Shown: positions 10,541 to 24,100 of the stretch, in pieces
How positions within the stretch are numbered: the first letter of the stretch is position 1
Layout: each line of letters opens with the position of its first letter
Origin: Abelmoschus esculentus
Lineage: Eukaryota > Streptophyta > Magnoliopsida > Malvales > Malvaceae
Length of the DNA: 64,000 nt
Assembly (NCBI GenBank): GCA_035048815.1
Contig: JAUCBN010000035.1
Coordinates: forward strand, 17,186,501 to 17,250,500
Reading direction: 5' to 3'
Translations under genes and position numbers: made by a program
Notes under the pieces: generated by a model
What the model was told of the DNA's origin: nothing
The model's input: the letters and a program-made list of their open reading frames with translations, nothing else
Database searches by the model: none

Positions 10541-13500
10541 TCATGTTGGGTGACGTGACTGCTCTTTTCTAACAATAAGCTTCTTCTGTCGCTTGCGCCC
10601 GGTCAGTTTTATCATCCCAGATGAGGGAGTTCCCCTTCCAAATTTCAGGTCCTCACCTCTAATCATGTAGATATTTCCTGCTTCAGGCACGGTAAACTCG
10701 GCAGGGTTTCTATTAATGGAGCAGATTTCATTCTCCGAACCACTTCTTGGATGGAAAAGAGTACCACCCATAGTTCGAGCCTCCTGCTTCTGTCTGTTTG
10801 CACTCAATAACGCTTGATGCTGTGTCCGAAACATCATAAAATCAGATGCGCCAGGCACCATTTTTGGCATACTATGAACGGTACAAGTTCCGCAAGCTGT
10901 AGTTAAGCCACTACTTGAAGATACATTTTTTTGTGATCTGCAATTTTTATTCTGCCTTTGTGAGTCTGAGCACTTCTTCTCTTTCCCTCTTGACTTCAGT
11001 GATGGTTGACCGGTAAAATCACTCACCTTCTTGAAACTTTTATCATGCTGAAATGATGTAGGAGTGGCTATAGGTGTGGCAGACATACATTCACAGAAAC
11101 TTGTGGGTAGATGGCTTTTACCATAACAATCATAGGTTGGATGTTTCATTGAATTGGTCCTATCTCCCCGAGAAGGCAGGCTTGAAAACACTTTAGTCTG
11201 ATGATGACCATGAAGAGAGGAGGTTTTCTTAACAAATCTTTGGTTCCCATCCGCATCAACGGGTGCACCTGACTGTAACCCTGCATCCATCAGGCTGAGT
11301 AAATGCATGGCAGGTATGGTTTCATTAGAATACATATCAATTGACCCCACCCCATTATGTTTGCAAGCAAATGGGTAATCTGCATGTGTTCTAAGAACTT
11401 CTGAATCAAACTTCCTAGAATGCTTCTCAAAATTTGAAGCCTGATTTAAGAAATTCCGATCTTCATTTCCACTCACATTTCCCTTGGGCAGATTTCCATG
11501 GCAATGTGAAAGTGCATCTACGTTGGGTACCAAATCTCTACACTTCTGAGGGATGCCAAATAGATAGGGCACATTATTTGGTATTGTTGACGGCCATAGA
11601 TGAGCCGCTTCTTTATTCTGTTGTGGAGCACTCTGACATGAGTTACAAATTCCCAATGGCTGCACACTGGCCTGAGAGGACCTCTGCCCAACCATGTTCC
11701 CAATCCACTGCCAATTTTGAGCACTGTTTTGCCTGCTGGACTTGGTGGCAGAAATTTGGACTCCATTCAGTAGCTTCTCACTACATATAGGAAAAGGCTT
11801 AAAGCTGGCAGCAGAAAAACTTTGTTCCAACTGGCTCATATTGTACTGATTCCGGTCCAGATGAGAGAAAATATCAACTGATTTTTGTATATCATCTCTT
11901 ACAATTTTGCCAGTTCTTCCATTTTTAGCCCGGGGTTTTGGTTTTTGAGTGGTCTCCTGAAGCAGTTGCATCTCTTCATTTCCATATACTTTATTAAGAT
12001 CCACCCTAATCTGATGATTTCTGGTGTTATTGGCTGTTTGCAATGGCTGTTTATCAATTTCTCTATCTGGAAGACGCCTCTCATACTGATTCTTGGCCAT
12101 GAGTTCAACAATCTCCATGGGTATGTCATCTAAAGCTCCTTGCCCAGATGCCCTTTCAGCTCGTTGATCATAATTCTTCCTATCAAGGGCCAGGTAGTCC
12201 GGAAGCTCCACAGATTTCCCATTGTTTTTACCATTGAAATCCTGTTTAAAAGTAAAAAAACGATTACAGTGAAACATGGCGAACACCTGCCCAAAGGGTG
12301 AGCTGTGTTTCGAGGTATATGTTTAACCCACTTAAAATTATCAAACTCACATAACTTACTTATGTTAATAAATTGCAGATAGTATATAAGATGGAATGAG
12401 CTTATAGCTGAACTGAACCAAAATGGTATGAAAGTATAGTAGATTTTCAATTATGTGGACCTGTTTTCTCCAAAAATAGTAAGGTGTAAACATTTTAAGT
12501 GATTCTTATATCTCCAGCATAATCCATAATCCAGGAAAAAGTGTCTTAACCATGTTTGACTAATAGATTATCTTCCGATTCAAGGTCGAGGAAAAGGTAA
12601 GTTTCTAAGTCAAAGGCTCAAATGCCTAAATAACTTAATGTGAAAGTTCAAGAAATTTAAACCGAATGTTACCTTAACTTGAATTATTTGTGTATTAGCA
12701 AAACAAAATGTCAACTATGTTAGTTACAGAGGACCAAAGTACCAAAATTGCCCTGCCATAAATTGCCCTGCCATAAATAATTTTTTCATTTTTATATGCT
12801 AATCAGTAACAAGAGTAACAAAAGAAAAGCTCATACCATTTGCCGAATCAAAGAACTCCCAACTTCAGCACAAGAGTGATGCCTTTGCTTCTCGTTCAGG
12901 AATGGTATTCTGTATGTAGTCCGGTTACTGCTGGGGTCAACATCCAGTTCAGAATAAAACGGAAAACCAGAGTTCCCAACAGAATTCATCTTTAAATCTT
13001 TCCTCCAAATCTCATGTTCAGTGAGAACACGCCCTTGCCAAGGCAATAGAGGTGGTAAACCATCTTTGATTGGAGTAATATATTTCCCATCATATGTTTT
13101 GGCAGGAAAGAAATTATTAGGTGAAAATTGCATTCCTCTTTCAGCTGATGCATCTACAGAAACAGACCCAGTTTGTTGCATTTCTACATTTTCCCTTGAC
13201 ATCAGACCTTCTCTGAGCAAGCCATTGTTCCAAGGAATTGGAAAAGCATGCCCATCAAGATCTTGATGCATCTTACTCTTTTTCTTCAATAAATTAGATT
13301 TTTTCTTTGCCTTTTGAGCAGACTGAGAAAAGGGATCCAACTCACTGTCTTCAGATACATCATTTGGCTTGTACAGAACAATATCAGTGGCAATGCTCTT
13401 AGTGGTATCTCTTGGTTTTTTCTGTCTCTCCTTCTGCAATTTTCCTCGAGACAGACACCCAGACAAACATTCATCAAAATTTGGGGTCTTTTTGTTTTTC

Positions 13501-15233
13501 TTCTTTCCTGCAGTAAGACTTTTATCAACTTTAAGGCTAACTAAATGGCTCTTTGCACCAGTTTGTGAGACACATCCATTAACTGTACAATCTGAACCAG
13601 GAATTGGAATTTCATCAGTAGTTTCTGCACCTCTGTTGAATGACCTATGATTTTTATTCCCACTGTTCGGAGAGCTCATTTCCCCAAGCCTCCATTCTTC
13701 ACCTTCTGGTAACTTTCTTTTCTTACTAAGAGCCAAGTTGCTTGTTATATTTTCTTGGAAACTGACTAGATCATGGGGAGCAGATACTGAATCTATGTCC
13801 ATAGATGCATCCGGAATGGCAGTCGAAGGAGAATCTTCTGAACTTGAAAGATCAATTTTTTCATCTCCAGTTTTACCCAACAATTCAGTCAGCAGACGCA
13901 CCTTTCGGGTCTTTTTTCTTCCAGATGTACTACCAGGCAATATCTCGGCACTTTCAGATGATGCATAGTCACAATCATCTAACTCCAATGAAGGATACTC
14001 AGCTGTACAAACCCCATTAACCATATTGGCCACTACTAAGGGATCATGAATTTTCACCAACACCATCTGCTGAACAGAAGTAGAAGCATGGTTTTCTGTT
14101 TGATGTGTTCCGGTGGCATCCTCAACAGCGCAACTCGGGTTTGACTCAGGAACAGTGTCACCAGCAATTTCATTATCGTTTATCGCAGGTTTATCAAGTT
14201 GCGGAGAAGCCACTGTTGCAAGAATAAGAAGCACAGTTATTGCAACACCTGCAGTTCTACTTTCAGTTGCAAAACATGAAACAGATTAGCATTTTAATTA
14301 GCATCTGTTCATTGCAGACATACCTTTATTACCTATATGAAGTGTTTGCTTCATAAGGCTAGAAATAACATCTATTCCAGCATATTTTGAAATATGGGTT
14401 TCCTTACTAATGTTATTTTCTAAGAGATCTGTTTGCCCTGTAAAAATCACCAAAAATAATTAATGCTCTAATGTAGAAGTAAACGCATGAGAACAAATTA
14501 AGGATAGAAATATACCTAAGATTTGTACATTAGCAATTTTTGCAGCTTTCTCACTTTTATCACTGCTATTGACATTCACATGAGAACTAACATCAGATTT
14601 TCCCGATACAACATTAATCTTTACAGCTTGCTGCAAATCCGATAGAACTGTAGCACCACTGTTGGAGGACGACACATGAGGACAAGAGCCAAAGCTTTTC
14701 AATTTGCTACCATTGTTAGAAAAAGTTCTGTCTTCATTTACATTGCCATCAGCCCCGATTTCGTGCAGACAGCTTTGGCAGCACCACCATCTGAACTTCG
14801 GAACCAGTAAAGGAGGAAGCTTACCGTCTTGTTCTTCAGATATACTGCGGTCACCATCTAATGCAAATGGCCAACATTTCCTCTGGTTTTTATGGCGCAT
14901 CTCGGATGCATATCCACTGCATTTAAAACAAAAGGAATTTAACAAAGTTCCAACACAAATATTAATGTATTACACATAGCAAGTCTAGGTTTATTGCTAA
15001 AAAGAACTATATCTATATCTATATAAAACCGAGTAAAAAGTTTATTGAGAAGCTGCGCACTGGATAATGGCTTACCGAATCGAGAAATGCTCACACTTCC
15101 CAGCACCAATGTTATCATTAGCATTGACAAGATCTATAGATATTGAGTCAATCTTTAATGGTGAACCCCCAGACTTCGGAACAAAATTAGAACTGCAACT
15201 CTGATTTTCCACAACCACAACAGTACTCTCCAT
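10541..15233 (-). CDS. EMF1: EMBRYONIC FLOWER 1 (EMF1)-like protein
   Basis: A plant-specific nuclear factor that works with polycomb complexes to keep the flowering programme silenced in vegetative tissue. Five coding exons on the minus strand: 15233-15076, 14916-14516, 14437-14324, 14212-12837 and 12241-10541. All phases close, giving 1249 aa (Arabidopsis EMF1 is about 1100). The N-terminal block with ISIDL, CEHFSIRGY and RKCWPF (exons 1-2, residues about 27-75) and the conserved DDIPMEIVELMAKNQYER (about 721-738) are EMF1 hallmarks. The rest is low-complexity, Ser/Lys-rich and charged, as is usual for this fast-evolving family. The exon 3 donor could instead lie 10 bases earlier at AG|GTAATA, since the acceptor phase cannot decide; I chose GTATGT as the better consensus. 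Untranslated leader exons probably lie between 15234 and 15950. Orthology is strongly supported; exact exon 3 is less sure. Confidence 0.9.
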
Positions 15234-15950
15234 GTATGTGTAAACTAGTTAACACCAACAATGTTAGAAATAAATAGAGCTACAAGGGAATGGTTCCCGT
15301 TCAACTCATCTAAAAAACAATTTTTTAATTTAAAAATCCAAATCCAGCACGTGTATAAACAACAATCAGCCCCGGAAAGAATAGGAAAAAAACGGTCAAC
15401 CCCTTCAAATTCCCCGTTTCAACGTTGAATTTTTCAGAAATTTCCTTCACACCCGCTTTCAGATTCAACAAGTTACTGTGCATGTCTCCATTTATCTCCT
15501 TTCTTCACTGCAAACCGCAGAATTTGCCTCGATGCCTTGACATTCCGCAGTCTTCTTGGCCTCTAGTTCTAAACATAGCTTTTAGTGAAAAAAATGAAAT
15601 CATAACTGCATTTTCAGGTGTAGACTCAGAATCAGTGAATCTTACAGATTAAATTAAAATATAACAGTAATTGTAGATAAGATACAAAGCTAAGAGGTTC
15701 TAACCAAACATTCATTAAAAAAGAAATCAACAAGTTAAAGCTATCCAAACAGCGAAAACCTGATAAATATAGAAACATCAGACTTTGTTTAACTTGGAAA
15801 AGAAGAACCAACCTGGATCTGAATTAAAATCACGAGAATACTACGGAAATCTCTGCTGAGAGAGAAGAGAAGCCGATCATCCTGAAAAGGGAAATTTGTT
15901 CTTCGAAGAGAAGCTGATTGTGAGAATGAAAACTTTTAGGGCTTGTGCAT
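15234..15950 (-). other. Probable 5' leader and promoter of the EMF1-like gene
   Basis: Moderately GC-rich compared with flanking repeats. A good minus-strand splice donor (CCAG|GTTGG) at about 15812 suggests an untranslated exon and a leader intron ending upstream of the ATG at 15233. Inference from splice signals only. Confidence 0.4.
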
Positions 15951-17042
15951 TTGTGTTTTTCTTTAGTTAAATTAATTTGAGTTTTCCTTTTTAAAAAATG
16001 AATTTTCTTTTTCTAATAAATTTTATTTAAAGAGAGAAAAAAATATTTATAATAAATTTAAAATTTATAATCAGAAGGAGATGTCAACAAGAAACTTTTA
16101 ACTACGTTTAGAGCACGAATTATCTTATCTCGGTGATTAAGAAAATGAATATTCACCTCATTATAATTATCCACCTCATTATTTTTTAATTTTTAAAATG
16201 AATATTCACTTGGGAAAAAAATATGACATGGAAAAATTGATGAAGTGAATAGTTATTATTGGTTGGTCCCATGGACACGTGGTGGGACTGACCCATGATA
16301 TAATTTTTCCGGCGACAGTAACTTTTTTCCATATAGTAGAGGCAGTGAGTCATGGTTGTTACTTATTCCTGTACATGGGGTCTAAATCATGGGTGAATGA
16401 ACGTGAACCATTGAACTTTTTATTGACTGAAAGTGATACAACATCCTATTCCTTCTTCCTCTTTATAGTGTTCTGCCATCACATGTAGATAGGACATAGC
16501 AGACCTCAACACACTGTCACTGTTATTACAGATGGTCGACAGGGTTCATGGTTGATGTTCTGTCGCTCTGAGTTTTTGAGTTTAAGGAATATTAGGGTTG
16601 GTTTGATCCGGGTTTTGAATCTTGTTGTTTTTTTTTATTAAATTTTTGTTATGTTGAGACTCTCTTAACCTAATTGTTTGTTAAATCATATGTTTAAAAC
16701 GTTAAAAAAACTCACTTCTTTCTAAAAAAAACATATTAGGGTTCTTAATTATAAAACACGGATATGATATGGATATAGTCGGGATACGTTCTGGGAATAT
16801 TCCACATTTACAGGGATAGATACGGGAACGGCGACGAAAAACGATAATTCTTAAAATTATAAGATACATGTATGACAAAGGAACGATGATGATAATAATA
16901 ATAATATCCATTAAAATAAAATATTAATAAAAATAAATTAAAATATAATTTTATTCTTATTAATTTATTTATAATTAAATAAAATAATAAATATGCATTT
17001 ATGAATTGTATGCTTTTTTTAAAAGAATGTATTAAAATATAG
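15951..17042. repeat. Intergenic repeats including a MITE half-copy
   Basis: About 16193-16305 (GAATATTCACTTGG, ATGACATGG, ATTATTGGTTGGTCC, CATGATATAATTTT) matches the right arm of the inverted-repeat element at 25840-26094, so it is a diverged partial copy of that family. The rest is AT-rich without recognised genes. The frame at 16279-16488 has no domain. Confidence 0.45.
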
Positions 17043-17430
17043 CATAAAGATAATTCTAACCCTTAACGTTTATAATTTTTATCATTTTAGTTCTTATTCT
17101 TTTTTGGATAAATTTAACCCTTAACCTATGTTTTTTTGATAAATATTTTATTTTTTAACTAACATAATGACCAAACGGTTAAAATTTAACGGTATTGACA
17201 TGTCATATATATGTGATAATATATTTTAAATAATATGACATCTAGCATCATTCTACATATGACATGTCATTATCATTAAATTTTTTACGATAATGACAAA
17301 TATATACATGTAAAATATAATTTTATTATAACATAAAATATAAAACAACTAAAATTCAAATAAAATATTAAAAATTAATTAAATCTAAAATAAAAGGCTA
17401 CTAAGCATTCTCAAATCTTAAATATCATTT

Positions 17431-17470
<40 letters not shown>

Positions 17471-17622
17471 ATATCATTATCAATTTTTTAACTATCTAAT
17501 CATCATGCTAGTTATAAAAATAAGATATCAAAAAATATAGGTTAAAGACTAAATTTATCCCAAAGAGGATTAGAGTCAAAATGATAAAAATTATAAACGT
17601 TAAGTGTTAAAATTATCTTTAT
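17043..17622. repeat. Long terminal-inverted-repeat element (copy 1)
   Basis: About 110-bp inverted ends. The left begins CATAAAGATAATTCTAACCC and continues CTTAACGTTTATAATTTTTATC. The right is its complement with a few mismatches, ending AATTATCTTTAT. The interior is AT-rich, includes a (TA)n tract at about 17434-17466, and has no coding capacity. The same left end and interior occur again at 63707-64000. Confidence 0.7.
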
Positions 17623-19653
17623 ACCTAAAATATATATGGAATTTATTGTAAAAAACACTTATAATTAAATAAAATAAAAAATTATTGGGGTCCTACAATA
17701 GCATAAAAAATCGAGTGTCTTCCACGATTCCCGTCCTCTTCTCCAACTTCACTTTCATTTCCTTCTTTCTTCTTCTATTTTATTCTCACCTGGTTTTTAT
17801 GCTCTTCCTCCGTCGACGAGGCTATCAAAATCTGTTCGAGAGCAACAGTAAAATAGCCTTGGGGACGCAAGTGAAGGTCCATTTTCGTCCTCAAAACGTC
17901 CCAATAATATCACAACCGTCCCCGGTTAAAAGTAATCATACCCTATTAACATAATACGCCCCCGATACGTAATCCCTACTCGTCTCGTACTCGTCCCAAA
18001 GACGTTTCGGGTACTTAAAACGGAGTAAGATTGTCGTACTTGTGCTTCCTAACGAAAAACTATAAGGGATGTTTCGAGGATAAAAAAAAAAACAGGTGCA
18101 TACCCTAAGTATTTTAGGATAATAGCGAATTGTTATTGTCGTTATTCTTTTATTTATAGTTGAAATATCCGACGAACGATAAAAAAAAAATTACTTTAGC
18201 TCTCTGAAATTTAAAAAAAAAGAAAAAAAGAAAAAGGAGAAGACGGAATGGTGGGTGTGTAATTTTTTAAAGGGATTTAAATATCTATATTATTGGATAA
18301 ATTATATAGTAGAGTTTGAATTATTTAGGATTTAAAAATGTAATAAATTTTATTTTGTATTCAATTTGATCCTTAAAATACTTTAATTGAACCTCAATTA
18401 ATTTGACTCAATTTAATTTTTAAATTTTATCTATATTTTTTAAATTTATTAAATACTATGAATGCTTAATATTTTATTTTTTACTTATAGCTAGTTAAGT
18501 AATATTCTTAGAAAAGTAGTGAATAATATAAAAATAATTATATTTTTTAATCTATAAAGATTTTAATAAATTTTTTTATGATTATATATATTAAAATTTA
18601 TTTTATATTTATTGTATCATTGTCATATTCGTATTTATAATTTTATAAATATATTTTTCTTTTTCATATTTGAATCCGTATCGGTGCAACATTAACTTGG
18701 TAAACCCAGCTCTCAACCATTGATCCACACCTGGAATCCTTTCTAAGATCAGGCTAGTATGATCATCTCTTCGAGCACAAAATCTTTCTCAGAATCTTTT
18801 GGGTGATTTGTTATGCATGCGACTCAGACTTGAATTCGTTCATGATAATATGTTAATTTTATTCTACGTTACTAAAAACACTATAACAAATTTTAATTGT
18901 CATGTAATAATATGATACAGTATAAACAATAATTTTTATCTTAAAAATTCAAACGTTCAAAAGTCTGAAGGATTAATCTGGTAGGAAGATTATATTTTGA
19001 GGATGAAACTGAAGCATTCAAAAATTTGATATTCTATGTAGAATGAAAGTTATAGTACTTTAAGGATAAAACTAGAATATCTAAAAGTTTAGAGACAAAT
19101 TTAAAATAAAAATTATAGTTTAAGGACATGTAATACAATTAGCTATATTAATAATAATGTTTTACAAATTTCACTAAAAAAAATCAAAATTCAATTGTAC
19201 AAAACATGTTTAAACTACATCATTATATGTTGATTTAATTGCACCATATATCCTAAAATTATAATTTAAAATCATAAATTATAATTAAAATTTTAAATTG
19301 CTCAAATTAAGATATTCAAATTTTTATATTAGATTAATTAAAAAAATTATCGGTCAATAACATATTAGTTTCAACGTTAAATATTAGTTTAATTTAACTT
19401 GAAACATATTTAATATATGGACCAAATTAGAATGATGAAATATCTTAATTGATATAATATTGATACTTTGAAGATTCAATTATCATGTTTTGAAGTTTAC
19501 GACCAATTTAGAATCTAAACGAGCACGAGGATTTGGTTGTGATGTTTTGAAAATATAGGACCAATTTAAAATCTAGATGGTAGTTTAAGGATTTTTAGTG
19601 GGATTTTCGCAAATATTTTTTAACTGTAAATTTTAGTGGTTTAATATCTAAAT
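17623..19653. other. AT-rich intergenic DNA with repeat debris
   Basis: Between 17700 and 18100 there is repeat-like text rich in CGTCC/CCCCG words. Around 18850-19140 lies an AT-rich segment sharing phrases with 5990-6480. The frame at 17685-17954 shows no conserved domain. No gene called. Confidence 0.35.
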
Positions 19654-20440
19654 AGGTGCCTAAATTATGTTTGTGGATATTTTTTGTGCCTAAACAATTT
19701 TTAACTCTAAATAGATGTCTAAAATTTTAATTTAAATTATTTTAAGTGTCTAACCGCTAATAAAAAACCATTTACCAATAAAATGTGACAAATGACAAGT
19801 TTTAACTTTTAATTTTTTAATTATTTTTAAATAAAATTAAAACCTATTTTTTAATCGATAGTTTTAAATTTTTACAAAATAGTCTCCAATCCCGAACCTA
19901 AAACCCGAAATTCCCAAATTATCATCGTTGTCACCGTTTACTATCTCATCTAAGACCACCATTACCGTCGACGAACTGTCATGATCATTTCTTTCAACTA
20001 ACCATTGTCTATAACTCACGGTAGGTATGTCGAACGACTTATTTTCGTGAATTTGGTTTCTTTCAACGTTAGGAAGCCGATTGAAACACCTACACCGAAT
20101 TAACAACGATGAATGGTTAGGGGAAACGATCGTGGTAGTACGACGACGGTATTGATGGTCTCGGATGATACAATAAACATTGATAATGTTGATAATTTAG
20201 AGGTTTGAGGTTTAGAGTTAGAGATTTGAGACTCTTTTATAAAGATTTTAATTTTTTAATTTTTAAAAAATTAAGTTAAAAACAAATTAAATTAAAAATA
20301 AATAAATAAAATAAAAATTTAACAAAAACAATGATAGTCGATAGTTAAACACTTAAAATGACCGTAATTGAAACTTTAGACATTTAAAATTAAAAATAAT
20401 TCAGACACCAAAAATAACCCACAAGTATAATTTGAACACG
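19654..20440. repeat. Inverted-repeat element of about 0.8 kb
   Basis: Left arm (GTGCCTAAATTATGTTTGTGG, then TTTTTTGTGCCTAAAC and ATTTTAAGTGTCTAAC) is mirrored by the right arm, whose complement reads GTTCAAATTATACTTGTGGG, TTTTTGGTGTCTGAA and ATTTTAAGTGTTTAAC. Arms are about 110 bp. The interior has no convincing gene. Non-autonomous DNA element by structure. Confidence 0.55.
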
Positions 20441-21141
20441 TATTTGAATATTAAGCTAACGATAAAAAAGAATTCAAATGAAAAAAATAATAAAATATAT
20501 TTTCTCCCAAAATTTAAATTTATTTGCTTCAATGGGTCCCTTGAAAATCGGTCAAAGCGACAGCGTTTCCTTTTGCAGGCTTTACAACAATATCTCCCGT
20601 CCATTTTAGACTACAAAACAATCTTGACCGTACACGTATGCAATAAAAACAAGAATCCAATCGCTTTCGGACTCCATTAGCGCCAAATTCCACTCCTTTT
20701 ACTTCCCAGACAAAAAAGCCCTAAACATATCATAATCCAACGGCGGTCATTCATTCCTCACTCTTCTCCCTAATCCCATCCGTCAATCAAAAAATTCAAT
20801 TTCAACTGTTCGATTCACTTCAAAACAAATCTAACCGTCCATTTTTTATAAAGTTCAAATTTAAAGATTTTTGAGAGAGACAGAGGGGAAGTGAAGCAGA
20901 GCAAAGCTGGAAGGGGAAAAAAGACTTACACTTCTGTACAAATCTATAAGCTTATGGCGGCTTAGCTTCTTCACTCTTCAAAGCTTTCCTTTTGACATTA
21001 ATTTTTTATTTAATGGAAATTTGAACGGTAAACTGAAGAGAAAACTCATGTCTCTGCGATTTTTTTCTTGAATTTAAGTTTGATTTACTGTTATTTTTTT
21101 AATAATTTAAGTGCTTTTTTTTGTGGTGTGAAGATTGAATA

Positions 21142-24100
21142 ATGGAGGAAGGAGAAACGGTTCCGGATTTCACATCGAAGAAATTGGCCAGGCAATTAGA
21201 TTTCACGGCGGGGTGTCGCGCTTCTGGAAATGTGACGTTACCGGATCATCCGATGCTTTTACAGTCGCAGCCTCAATCGCAGTGGCAATCGCAAACGGCT
21301 TTGCTGACGAAGCCTCAGCAGCAACCGCAGGAACTGCAATTGAGGTTAAGTTTGCAGCCGCAAACGGTGCAATCGCAGCCGCTGCTACAACTGAAATCTC
21401 AGTCTCCGTCAACGCCACGAGTTCGAACACGTCCTCCGCCTCCGCCTTCTCAGCCGGTAACCGTCATGCCACGGGTGCCTCATCCAGTTCAGAAGCTTCC
21501 GATACAGACATTTCAATTGAGGTATTTTTTCATGAAATCTTTAAATTCCCTCTAGATTATAAATGTCCTCTCTTTTTTTAGAAAATAGTTATCTCGCTTT
21601 TATACCTTAAAATATAATTTATGTTGTAAATAAGCATATTTATGGTTTAAAATTTAAATAAGCTTTTAGTTTATCTTAAAGCTGATCCATTCCTTCTTCG
21701 TAGATTCTTCTTCTTCTAATTTTAGAATTTAACTTTTTTATAAAATCAATGTGATCTGTTTGGCTTTTTGTTCTTTTCTGCTTAAAGAGACATTTCTGGC
21801 ACTATAGACATCAGAGTAGTGAGAACATTGTGTACGACTAAAATATGATTGTTACAATATGTTCATCCAGCAAGCAAGAGTCCCCGAGGTCCAGGCCACG
21901 GGCACATGCTGAAGCAAAAGATGGAACCCCAAAGAAACAAAAGCAGTGTAATTGCAAGAATTCTCGGTGCTTGAAGTTGTAAGTTCATCAACACTTATTT
22001 AAATTCTATGTCACCTTTCTAGTTATATGCTTGATCCGTAAGGCATACATATCAAAGTGCTACATGGTATTATGATGTTGATCTTTGTGGAGAATAAGCA
22101 AAATGCTTAATCGTTACAGATGACTCATCAAATTGTAGCTTGACTTTTGCTTACTGCAGTTTTGTCTTTTGTCTGTGCCTCTGTGGTGGATGATCCATTG
22201 TTCTCAGTGTATATATGAAGTTCTTTTCGAGGAAAAACAATTTAGTCACATCAGTTATCTTCCTCTTGCTAGTGGTTTGTTTGTGGAAATGAAACAATCT
22301 TTGTTAGATTATAATTAACAAACACCAACTTGGTTTATTGTTTACCATGTATTTAGGATCTATTATCAATTGAATTGTCTTATTTAAATTTCTAGGTACG
22401 TTTGAACTTGTTGCTTCATGGTTGTTTGTGGCATCTTTTTCTTGCAATAATTTATTGGGTACTATTTTGAATTTTGTTATCGGTTATTATTAGGTACTGT
22501 GAGTGCTTTTCTTCTGGAATTTATTGTAATGGCTGCAATTGCATAAATTGCCACAACAATGTGGAGAATGAGGTTGCAAGGCAAGAAGCAGTTGGAACAA
22601 CCTTAGAACGCAATCCAAATGCATTTAGACCGAAGATTGCCAGCAGTCCCCACAGACCTCGGGATGCTAGGGTATGTTATCTGGCATCTTCAAGCTGCTT
22701 CATTATGAGTGGTACCAAGTGATAGTGATGAGATTTTCCCCTTTTAGTTTCCTTCTTTGAGGTTCAAATTGAGTCTACTTTTATTCTTTTTACTGCAGGT
22801 TTGGTATTGTCATTGCATCAGTTGATATGCAAGGACCAATGTATTTGTTTATATAGAAAAATGAAAAATTGATTTTGCTGAGTTTTAAGAGTTTCTCATT
22901 GTCTTGAACAAATCTAGGATGATGCACATGATGTCCAGATGGTCGGAAAGCACAATAAAGGATGTCACTGCAAGAAATCCGGTTGTCTCAAGAAGTATTG
23001 TGAGTGCTTCCAAGCTAATATTTTATGCTCTGAAAATTGCAAGTGCATGGACTGCAAGAACTTTGAAGGAAGTGAAGAAAGAAGAGCTCTTGTTCATGGT
23101 GATCATAACTCCATAGCTTACATGCAACAGGCTGCTAATGCAGCCATTAGTGGAGCTGTTGGTTCGTCTGGCTTTGGGATTCCTTTGGCATCCAAGAAAA
23201 GAAAAAGTGAAGATCTCATATTTGGTCTAGCAGTGAAAGATCAATCAATTCAAAAAATTGTTCAGCAGCAACAGGTAATTCCTTTAATTGTGATTATATA
23301 CGAGAATCATCTTGGTTGGTTTAGAACACTGATAGGTTTTGTATGAACTTAAGAGAAAAGCATTGTTTTTAGCCTTTTTATGTTATGTGATCGTCTTATA
23401 GCGACCTTTACTATCATACACTGCAAGTTTTGTATTTGTGATTGTATTTCATAGATGGACTTTGTGATTCTTATTTCTTTCACCAGGAATAGCCTATTCT
23501 GTGTGGTATCTTCACATATTGACACAAAGGATGGTCTTTGTAGATGAACAGAAAAGGCATTTCAATTTTGTTCAGCTGCTTTTAAGATTTTAGTTATCAT
23601 GCAGTGCAACCAAATTATGGCTTGATGTTCACTCTCTTCATTCAAGGGAAAACTGGATACTAATATCTTTCTAATTCCAACCAGGAAAATCATCTGAAAG
23701 ATCTGTTGGCTGCATCTTCTCCATTATCTGCCACTGTCTCTGGCACTGCTAATACAGCATCACTAGGATCTTCAAAAGTCATATACCGGTAGGAAGTGTA
23801 TTTATTTTTATTCTGCTTGTAAATGACAGAAGCATCCATTTTTGTTTTGTTTCCCCGCTTTTACGAGCTAAGTAGTGTAACTTTGCATTATTGAAGATCA
23901 CCATTGGCGAACATCCTCCAACCGCAGGATGTAAAGGAGCTGTGCTCTGTTTTGGTGTTTGTTTCATCAGAAGCTGGAAAGGCACTTGCTGCAGGTAATT
24001 ATTATTCATAAATTCCTGAAGTTCTTGTTTCTTTTTGTTGCAGTATCACTTTCAACATTTTAGTTAATCATATGGCTGTGATTGCCACAATGAAGAATGT

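Noticed and set aside
11434..12133. Plus-strand frames of 80-120 codons inside the EMF1-like gene
   Set aside because: Antisense shadows of the long EMF1 exon with no conserved motifs.
17685..17954. 89-codon plus-strand frame
   Set aside because: Lies in repeat debris, hydrophobic by chance, no splice context or known domain.
21135..21581. 148-codon Ala/Ser-rich open frame overlapping the CXC gene start
   Set aside because: It is the +2 shadow of the Gln/Pro-rich first exon of the CXC gene, which continues correctly into the cysteine-rich domain.
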